From: Gaiellales bacterium
GTDB lineage: Bacteria > Actinomycetota > Thermoleophilia > Gaiellales > JAICJC01
Assembly: GCA_036403155.1 (NCBI GenBank)
Contig: DASWRM010000010.1
Coordinates: forward strand, 97,618-161,617
Length of the DNA stretch: 64,000 nucleotides
Direction of reading: 5' to 3'
In this document: piece after piece, positions 58,267 through 64,000 of the stretch
Layout: each line of letters opens with the position of its first letter
How positions within the stretch are numbered: the stretch's first letter is position 1
Translations under genes and position numbers: made by a program
Notes under the pieces: model-generated
Databases searched by the model: none
Seen by the model: only the letters and a program-made list of their open reading frames with translations
Told to the model about the DNA's origin: nothing

Positions 58267-59652
58267 ATGGCGGCCGGCCCGGAGCAGCACGTGCACGACG
58301 CGGTCGTCGTCGGCGGCGGCATCGCCGGTCTCGCGGCCGCGTGGGACCTTCGAAACCGGGACATCCTCCTGCTCGAGTCGAGCAACCGGCTGGGCGGCCG
58401 CATCCGCTCGGAGGGGCGCGGCGACTACTGGCTGAACCTCGGCGCGCACGTCTTCGGCGGACCGGGCTCGGCGACCGGCCGCCTGGTGGCGGACGTGGGC
58501 GTCGAAGCGGTGCCGGTGCCCGGCACGCTCGCCGCGATCGAGCTGAACGGCCGCATCGTGTCGGGCGGCCGGCCGGAGCTGTATCCGCTTCGCCTGCCGC
58601 TGAGCCGTGCGGAGCGCGTCGCGCTCGCGCGTCAGGGCGCACGGCTCCGCCTCGCAGTGCGCCGGTACGAGCGTGCCTCGGAGCCCCGGCCGGGCGAGTC
58701 CGCCGCCGAGACCCGCCGCCGGACGCTCGGGTTCGAGAACGACCGGACGTTCGCGGACTGGCTGGGACCGATGCCGGGAGACGCCGACGCGCTCTTCCGT
58801 GCGACCGTCACCCGCTCGACGGCCGAGCCCGAGGAGATCTCGGCCGGTCAGGGCATCGGCTACTTCGCGCTCGTCTGGTCGAAGGGCGGCGGCCTGTCCC
58901 GCAACATCGTCGGCGGCGCCGGCCGCCTGACCGACGGCATCGCCGCGGAGCTCGGCGACAAGGTGCTCACGTCGGCCGAGGTGACGTCGGTCGAGCCGCG
59001 CGACGACGCGGTCGAGGTGACGTATCGCGTCGACGGGCGGGAGCAGATGCTCACCGCCCGGCACGTCGTGATGGCGACGAAGGCGTTCGACACCGCGCGT
59101 CTCGTATCCGACCTGCCGGCAGATACACGCGCGGCGCTCGAGGCGATCCCGTACGGCCCGGACGTCGTCATGGCCGTCCTCACCGGCGAGACCGGCCCGA
59201 TGCCCTGGGACGGCACCTATGCGCTCGCGACGCCGAAGCGGTCGTTCACGATGCTGTTCAACATCGCGAACGTCGTTCACTCCAGGCCCGGCCACGTGCG
59301 CCGGGGAGGCACCTTCATGATGTACCGCTCGGCACATGCCGCGCTCGAGCTGTTCGAGCTGCCGGACGACCAGATCGAGCGGCGATTCCTGGACGACCTC
59401 GCGGAGATCTATCCCGAGACGCGCGGCCTGGTGCGCGAGACGATGCTGCTGAAGCTCCCCCGCATGCTGCCCTATCCCGCGCCCGGCCGCGCGAGGCTCC
59501 AGCCCGCGCTCGACCGCCCGCTGGGCCGCATCCACCTGGCCGGCGACTACCTCGGCGGGGTCTACACCGACACGTCCATCGCCACCGGCCAGGAGGCGGC
59601 GCTCGCCGTTCGCCGCGCCACGGCGCCGGGCAATCGCATGCCGCCGGCATAG
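58267..59652 (+). CDS. protoporphyrinogen-oxidase/amine-oxidase-like FAD enzyme
   Basis: Flavoprotein (461 aa) with the FAD-binding start AVVVGGGIAGLAAAWDL, the second motif LLESSNRLGGRIRSEG and the C-terminal FAD block IHLAGDYLGGVYTDTSIATG. It belongs to the flavin amine oxidase superfamily and looks most like protoporphyrinogen oxidase (HemY/HemG type) or a carotenoid/desaturase relative. No other haem genes are nearby, so the substrate stays open. It has its own promoter and is followed by bipA. Confidence 0.8.
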   Translation: MAAGPEQHVHDAVVVGGGIAGLAAAWDLRNRDILLLESSNRLGGRIRSEGRGDYWLNLGAHVFGGPGSATGRLVADVGVEAVPVPGTLAAIELNGRIVSGGRPELYPLRLPLSRAERVALARQGARLRLAVRRYERASEPRPGESAAETRRRTLGFENDRTFADWLGPMPGDADALFRATVTRSTAEPEEISAGQGIGYFALVWSKGGGLSRNIVGGAGRLTDGIAAELGDKVLTSAEVTSVEPRDDAVEVTYRVDGREQMLTARHVVMATKAFDTARLVSDLPADTRAALEAIPYGPDVVMAVLTGETGPMPWDGTYALATPKRSFTMLFNIANVVHSRPGHVRRGGTFMMYRSAHAALELFELPDDQIERRFLDDLAEIYPETRGLVRETMLLKLPRMLPYPAPGRARLQPALDRPLGRIHLAGDYLGGVYTDTSIATGQEAALAVRRATAPGNRMPPA

Positions 59653-59725
59653 CTGGAACGTCCCCGGACGTATCCGGCGACGTCGGCCGCCGCACGCTGG
59701 TGGCGGCCGGCGCGGGCACGCCTCC

Positions 59726-59731
59726 TAGCAT
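59726..59731 (+). promoter_or_regulatory. -10 hexamer for bipA
   Basis: TAGCAT, 7 nt, ATG 59739. Confidence 0.5.
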
Positions 59732-59738
59732 TCCCTCT

Positions 59739-61574
59739 ATGAGCCCTCACGCCCACAAGTTCCGCGACGACATCCGCAACATCGCGATCATCGCCCACGT
59801 CGATCATGGAAAGACGACGCTGGTCGACGCGCTGTTGCAGCAGTCGGGCACCTTCGCCGCCCACGCCGAAGTGGTCGACCGGGTCATGGATGCCGGCCTC
59901 GAGCGCGAGCGCGGCATCACGATCCTGGCCAAGAACGCCGCCTGCCGCTACCACGGCACGAAGATCAACATCATCGACACCCCCGGGCATGCCGACTTCG
60001 GCGGTGAGGTGGAGCGGGGCCTGACGATGGTCGACGGCGTGCTGCTCCTGGTCGACGCGTCCGAGGGCCCGCTGCCGCAGACGCGGTTCGTGCTTCGCAA
60101 GGCGCTCGCGGCTCGGCTGCCGGTGATCCTGGTCGTGAACAAGGTCGACCGTCCCGACGCGCGCGTCGGCGAGGTGGTCGAGGAGGTCTACCAGCTGTTC
60201 TTCGACCTGGACGCCGACGAGGCGCAGATCGACTTTCCGATCGTCTACACGATCGCCAGGGAGGGCCTCGCCTCCATGGCCGAGGGCGTGCGCGGCGAGG
60301 ATCTCAAGCCGCTGTTCGAGCTGATCCTCGAGCGCGTCCCGCCGCCGCGATACCACGAGGGCCGCCCCTTCCAGGCGCGGGTGGCGAACCTCGACTCGTC
60401 TCCGTACCTCGGGCGTCTCGCGCTGTGCCGGGTGCACGAGGGAGAGATCTCCAAGGGCGACCAGGTCGCCTGGTGCAAGGCCGACGGCACGATCACGCGT
60501 ACGAAGCTGACCGAGCTGTACGTCGCGGAAGGCCTGGAACGGGTCGCGGCGGCTCGGGTCGGTCCCGGCGACGTGATAGCGATCGCCGGCATCGAGGAGA
60601 TCATGATCGGTGAGACGATCGCCGACGCCGAGGATCCCCACGCCCTTCCGGTGATCAAGGTTGACGAGCCGTCGCTGGCGATGACGCTGGCGACGAACTC
60701 CTCGCCGCTTGCCGGTCGCAGCGGCTCGAAGATGACAGCGCGGATGATCAAGGACAGGCTGGACCGGGAGCTGGTCGGAAACGTCTCGCTGCGCGTGTTC
60801 GACACCGAACGCCCGGACGTCTGGGAGGTGCAGGGCCGTGGAGAGCTGCAGCTGGCCGTGCTGATCGAGCTGATGCGCCGCGAGGGCTTCGAGTTGACGG
60901 TCGGAAAGCCGCAGGTGGTCACCCGCGAGGTCGACGGCAAGACCTGCGAGCCGGTCGAGCGGGTCACCATCGACGTGCCCGAGGAGTACTCGGGGACGGT
61001 CATCCAGGCCCTGGCGGTGCGTAAGGGCAGGATGGAGCAGATGACGAACCACGGCAGCGGCTGGGTGAGGCTCGATTACCTGATCCCTGCCCGCGGGCTG
61101 CTGGGGTTCCGTACGGAGTTCCTGACGGAGACGCGGGGCACCGGGATCCTCCATCACGTGTTCGAGCGATACGAGCCCTGGCACGGCGAGATTCGCGGCC
61201 GCCCGAACGGCTCGCTGATTGCGGATCGCCTCGGCCCCTCGTCCAGCTACGCGATGGCAAACCTTCAGGAACGCGGCGTGCTGTTCGTCTCGCCCGGCGA
61301 GGAGTGCTACGAGGGCATGCTGGTCGGCGAGAACGCGCGCGCGGAGGACCTGGACGTGAACATCGCCAAGGCGAAGCAGATGACCAACGTTCGCTCGAAT
61401 GCGGACGTCCTCGTCCGGCTGGCCCCGCCGCGGCTGCTCTCCCTGGATCAGGCGCTCGAGTACATCGAAGATGACGAGTGCGTCGAGGTCACGCCCGACG
61501 TCATCCGCCTGCGCAAGGTGGAACTGTCCGCCTCTCGTCGTCAAAGCTCACGCTCGAAGAGCAAGCGCAGCTAG
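59739..61574 (+). CDS. bipA: ribosome-associated GTPase BipA/TypA
   Basis: Translational GTPase (611 aa), a full-length BipA that helps ribosome assembly and stress adaptation. G1 is IIAHVDHGKTT, the switch region RGITILAKN, G3 IIDTPGHADFGGE and G4 VNKVDRP. The C-terminal domain has LIPARGLLGFRTEFLTETRG and SSSYAMANLQERG, which separate BipA from EF-G and LepA. The basic tail (RRQSSRSKSKRS) is longer than usual. Start chosen at 59739 from the conserved N-terminus. Confidence 0.96.
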   Translation: MSPHAHKFRDDIRNIAIIAHVDHGKTTLVDALLQQSGTFAAHAEVVDRVMDAGLERERGITILAKNAACRYHGTKINIIDTPGHADFGGEVERGLTMVDGVLLLVDASEGPLPQTRFVLRKALAARLPVILVVNKVDRPDARVGEVVEEVYQLFFDLDADEAQIDFPIVYTIAREGLASMAEGVRGEDLKPLFELILERVPPPRYHEGRPFQARVANLDSSPYLGRLALCRVHEGEISKGDQVAWCKADGTITRTKLTELYVAEGLERVAAARVGPGDVIAIAGIEEIMIGETIADAEDPHALPVIKVDEPSLAMTLATNSSPLAGRSGSKMTARMIKDRLDRELVGNVSLRVFDTERPDVWEVQGRGELQLAVLIELMRREGFELTVGKPQVVTREVDGKTCEPVERVTIDVPEEYSGTVIQALAVRKGRMEQMTNHGSGWVRLDYLIPARGLLGFRTEFLTETRGTGILHHVFERYEPWHGEIRGRPNGSLIADRLGPSSSYAMANLQERGVLFVSPGEECYEGMLVGENARAEDLDVNIAKAKQMTNVRSNADVLVRLAPPRLLSLDQALEYIEDDECVEVTPDVIRLRKVELSASRRQSSRSKSKRS

Positions 61575-61630
61575 GCGGGAACGGGCGCTGCGCCTCGGGC
61601 AGTCCCGCATGGCCCAAGGCGACCGGCAGC

Positions 61631-61636
61631 TATCCT
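61631..61636 (+). promoter_or_regulatory. -10 hexamer for the DHFR-family gene
   Basis: TATCCT with a 22-nt gap before ATG 61659 that contains GAGGGGGGAG, so this gene has a short leader with a ribosome site. Confidence 0.4.
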
Positions 61637-61658
61637 CAAAGGCGACGAGGGGGGAGCC

Positions 61659-62303
61659 ATGCGAGTACGGGTACACAACTTTGCGGTGTCGCTGGACGGG
61701 TTCGGGACTGGCGACGGGCAGTCGCTCGAGGCGCCGTTCGGCCACGGCGTGCAGCTGATGGACTGGTTCAAGGACACGCGGTCGTTCCACGCCATGATCG
61801 GCGATCCGGAGGGTGGGTCGACCGGCGTCGACGACGAGTTTGCACGCGCGTGGGGGCCAGGCATCGGCGCGGAGATCATGGGCCGCAACAAGTTCGGCCC
61901 GCAGCGGGGTCCCTGGGAAGACGACAGCTGGACGGGCTGGTGGGGCGACGATCCGCCGTTCCACACGCCGTGCTTCGTGCTGACCCACCACCCGCGACCG
62001 TCGATCGAGCTGACGGGGACGACCTTTCACTTCATCGACGCGTCCCCCGAGGAGGCGCTCGCCGAAGCGCGCTCGGCGGCGAACGGCCTGGACGTGCGCA
62101 TCGGTGGCGGTCCCACGACGGTGCGCGAGTTTCTCGGCGCCGACCTGATCGACCATCTGCACGTCGTCGTCGCGCCGATGGTGCTCGGCCGCGGCGTACG
62201 CCTGTGGGACGGACTCGAGGCCGTCGAAGAGAAGTTCGGCAGCGTCACGGCGACCGCGTCGCCGACGGGCGTAACGCACCTCGTGTTCGAACGCGGCGCC
62301 TGA
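61659..62303 (+). CDS. dihydrofolate reductase-family (RibD C-terminal-like) protein
   Basis: Protein of 214 aa with the DHFR/RibD C-terminal fold: the N-terminal strand VHNFAVSLDGFGTGDGQ, EIMGRNKFGP, CFVLTHHPRPSIE and the NADPH-loop DVRIGGGPTTVREFL. It probably reduces a pyrimidine- or pterin-like compound or another carbonyl with NADPH. True DHFR active-site residues are not seen. It is a common stand-alone family without a fixed substrate. Confidence 0.87.
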   Translation: MRVRVHNFAVSLDGFGTGDGQSLEAPFGHGVQLMDWFKDTRSFHAMIGDPEGGSTGVDDEFARAWGPGIGAEIMGRNKFGPQRGPWEDDSWTGWWGDDPPFHTPCFVLTHHPRPSIELTGTTFHFIDASPEEALAEARSAANGLDVRIGGGPTTVREFLGADLIDHLHVVVAPMVLGRGVRLWDGLEAVEEKFGSVTATASPTGVTHLVFERGA

Positions 62304-62373
62304 CAGCGAGGACGGCAGCGGCCGCGGCCGTGTGCGGCGGGCGCGCGGTCGTGCATGCGCGTGGAGCTTGTGC

Positions 62374-62379
62374 CAGAAT
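62374..62379 (+). promoter_or_regulatory. possible -10 hexamer for the TPR gene
   Basis: CAGAAT, 10 nt, GTG 62390. Confidence 0.3.
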
Positions 62380-62389
62380 CGTCCCCGTT

Positions 62390-64000
62390 GTGGTGGACCG
62401 TGACTACGACTACGACTACGACTTGGGGTCTCACTCCTTCCCGGTCACGACCGGCTCGGCCGCGGCGCAGATCTGGTTCGACCGCGGGTTGCTCTGGTGC
62501 TACGGCTTCAACCATGAGGAGGCCCTGCGGTGCTTCGAGCGAGCAGCCGCCGCCGACCCGACGTGTGCGATGGCGTACTGGGGCCAGGCCTATGCGATCG
62601 GGCCGAACTACAACAAGGACTGGGACGCGTTCGAGCCGCAGGAGTTGATCGACTCGGTCGGGAGCGCCCATGTGGCCGTGGCGCGGGCGGGCGAGCTGGC
62701 GGAAGCGTGCTCGGCGATGGAGCGGTCGCTGATACGGGCGCTCGCGGCCCGCTTCCCCCAGGGCACCCCTCCGGAGGAGTGCGCGCCGTGGAGCGACGCC
62801 TACGCCGCCGCCATGCGCGAGGTGTACGGCAGGCATGGCGATCACGCGGACGTCGCCGCGCTGTTCGCCGAGGCGCTGATCGGCCGAACGCCGTGGCAGC
62901 TCTGGAACCTCGACACCGGCGAGCCCGCCGAGGGCGCCGACACCACCGAGGCCCTGGCCGTGCTGGAGCGGGCGATGGCGCGGTCGGACGAGCCGCATCC
63001 CGGGCTCTTGCACATGTATCTCCACACGATGGAGATGTCGCCGCATCCCGAGCGGGCGCAGTCGGCGGCCGACCAGCTCCGCGACCTGGTGCCTGACGCG
63101 GGGCACCTGCGCCACATGCCGACGCACATCGACGTGCTCTGCGGCCGCTATGGCGATGTGATCACGAGTAACGAGACGGCAATCGAGGCCGACCGCAAGT
63201 TCCTGCAGCGGGAGGGCCCGCTCAACTTCTACACGCTGTATCGCTGCCACAACTACCACTTCAAGATCTACGGCGCGATGTTCCAGGGGCGCCTGGAGCC
63301 GGCGCTGGAGGCGGCCGCCGAGATGGCCGCAACGCTGAGTCCCGATGTGCTGCGGATCGAGGTGCCGCCGATGGCCGACTGGGCCGAGGCGTTCGTGCCG
63401 ATGCGCCAGCACGTCTTCATCCGCTTCGGCTTGTGGCAGCAGCTGATCGACGACCCGTTGCCGGACGATCCGGTGCTCTACGCCTCCACGACGACGCTCA
63501 TGCACTACGCCAAGGGCGTCGCGCATGCGGCCAGCGGGGACGTCGAGTCGGCCGACCGCGAGCGCGAGCTGTTCGCGCAGGCGTACCAGCGACTGCCCGA
63601 GAGCCGCTATCTGTTCAACAACTCGAGCCGGGACATCATGGGCGTGGCCGAACGGATGCTGGACGGCGAGATCGAGTACCGCCGCGGTAACCACGGCGAG
63701 GCGTTCGATCACCTGCGCGAGGCGGTCGAGCGCGACGACAATCTGCTCTACGACGAGCCCTGGGGCTGGATGCAGCCGGCCCGCCACGCGCTCGGCGCGC
63801 TCCTGCTCGAGCAGGGCGAGATCGACGAGGCCGCGGCCGTGTACCGCGCCGACCTCGGTCTTGACGGCACGCTGCGGCGACCCTGCCAGCACCCCAACAA
63901 CGTCTGGAGCCTGCACGGCTACCACGAGTGCCTGCACCGCCTTGGCCGCTGCGACGAGGCCGAAGCGATACGGCCGCAGCTTGATGCAGCGGTGGCCCAG
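62390..64000 (+). CDS. tetratricopeptide-repeat protein (3' end missing)
   Basis: The frame runs off the end of the window after 537 codons without a stop. After an acidic start (VVDRDYDYDYDLGSH) come helical pairs with TPR character: LLWCYGFNHEEALRCFERAAAADP, FQGRLEPALEAAAEMA, RRGNHGEAFDHLREAV and GEIDEAAAVYRADL. HLRHMPTHIDVLCGRYGDV near the middle is a conserved-looking His/Cys block. Members of this TPR group are cytoplasmic and of unknown function. GTG 62390 is the first start in frame after the previous gene and has a possible -10; GTG 62393 is equivalent. Confidence 0.85.
   Translation, partial: MVDRDYDYDYDLGSHSFPVTTGSAAAQIWFDRGLLWCYGFNHEEALRCFERAAAADPTCAMAYWGQAYAIGPNYNKDWDAFEPQELIDSVGSAHVAVARAGELAEACSAMERSLIRALAARFPQGTPPEECAPWSDAYAAAMREVYGRHGDHADVAALFAEALIGRTPWQLWNLDTGEPAEGADTTEALAVLERAMARSDEPHPGLLHMYLHTMEMSPHPERAQSAADQLRDLVPDAGHLRHMPTHIDVLCGRYGDVITSNETAIEADRKFLQREGPLNFYTLYRCHNYHFKIYGAMFQGRLEPALEAAAEMAATLSPDVLRIEVPPMADWAEAFVPMRQHVFIRFGLWQQLIDDPLPDDPVLYASTTTLMHYAKGVAHAASGDVESADRERELFAQAYQRLPESRYLFNNSSRDIMGVAERMLDGEIEYRRGNHGEAFDHLREAVERDDNLLYDEPWGWMQPARHALGALLLEQGEIDEAAAVYRADLGLDGTLRRPCQHPNNVWSLHGYHECLHRLGRCDEAEAIRPQLDAAVAQ
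62402..62422 (+). repeat. (GACTAC)3 tandem repeat in the TPR gene
   Basis: Three copies of the hexamer GACTAC plus GAC, encoding alternating Asp-Tyr close to the N-terminus of the TPR protein. Confidence 0.9.

Overview
The window is very GC-rich chromosomal DNA from a bacterium. Densely packed genes with 1, 4 or 8 bp start/stop overlaps, frequent GTG/TTG starts, a Bacillus-type menaquinol:cytochrome c reductase (Rieske, b6-type cytochrome b, subunit IV fused to cytochrome c), futalosine-route menaquinone genes and a lipoprotein-based peptide transporter suggest a deep-branching actinobacterium such as Thermoleophilia (Gaiellales/Solirubrobacterales). That assignment is inference; no rRNA gene is present. 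I see no tRNA, rRNA, CRISPR array, insertion sequence or prophage, and no gene-free stretch longer than 300 bases.

Layout. 1-8.8 kb: end of the qcrABC operon, then quinone genes (ubiX, menG/ubiE, polyprenyl diphosphate synthase; mqnE-mqnA-mqnC) split by a serine hydrolase on the other strand. 8.9-13.8 kb: START-like protein, methyltransferase, DedA protein, sugar aminotransferase, DUF354 protein and a CysL-like LysR regulator. 13.9-31 kb: surface polysaccharide locus with a Wzz-like protein, three D,D-heptose genes, glycosyltransferases, a phosphoglycosyl transferase, a sulfotransferase, two Wzy/ligase-like membrane proteins, an ATP-grasp protein and a PIG-L deacetylase; a degenerate thioredoxin-reductase-like gene and an alkyltransferase-like gene lie inside it. 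31-38.5 kb: sulfur region, all on the minus strand: a TauE/SafE exporter and an operon FAD reductase - class I fumarase alpha - beta - phosphosulfolactate synthase (ComA) - APS reductase - APS kinase - ATP sulfurylase. 38.5-45.5 kb: HIT protein, two GNATs, rhamnose-type epimerase and glycosyltransferase, ECF sigma factor with a beta-propeller anti-sigma candidate, Orn/Lys/Arg decarboxylase, PilZ protein. 45.6-55.2 kb: two tandem secreted NHL-repeat proteins and an Opp/Dpp-type ABC transporter. 55.3-64 kb: secreted BNR-repeat protein, cytidylate-kinase-like protein, divergent STAS/HATPase pair, protoporphyrinogen-oxidase-like enzyme, BipA, DHFR-family protein and the start of a TPR protein.

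The most interesting system is the sulfur operon. Sulfate activation and reduction would supply sulfite to ComA, which adds it to phosphoenolpyruvate. The fumarase-like and fumarate-reductase-like enzymes in the same operon act on malate-like and fumarate-like compounds; sulfolactate and sulfoacrylate are the sulfonate analogues. I infer a route sulfate - sulfite - (phospho)sulfolactate - sulfoacrylate - 3-sulfopropanoate, with the TauE/SafE protein as possible exporter. The 15-bp palindrome ATAAG-N5-CTTAT lies just upstream of this operon and again over the start codon of the distant LysR gene, which ties that regulator to the operon.

A second window-wide feature is the promoter layout: about two dozen genes that start a transcription unit have a TAnnnT -10 hexamer ending only 6-10 nt before the start codon, as expected for leaderless mRNAs. 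This pattern was used to choose several start codons.
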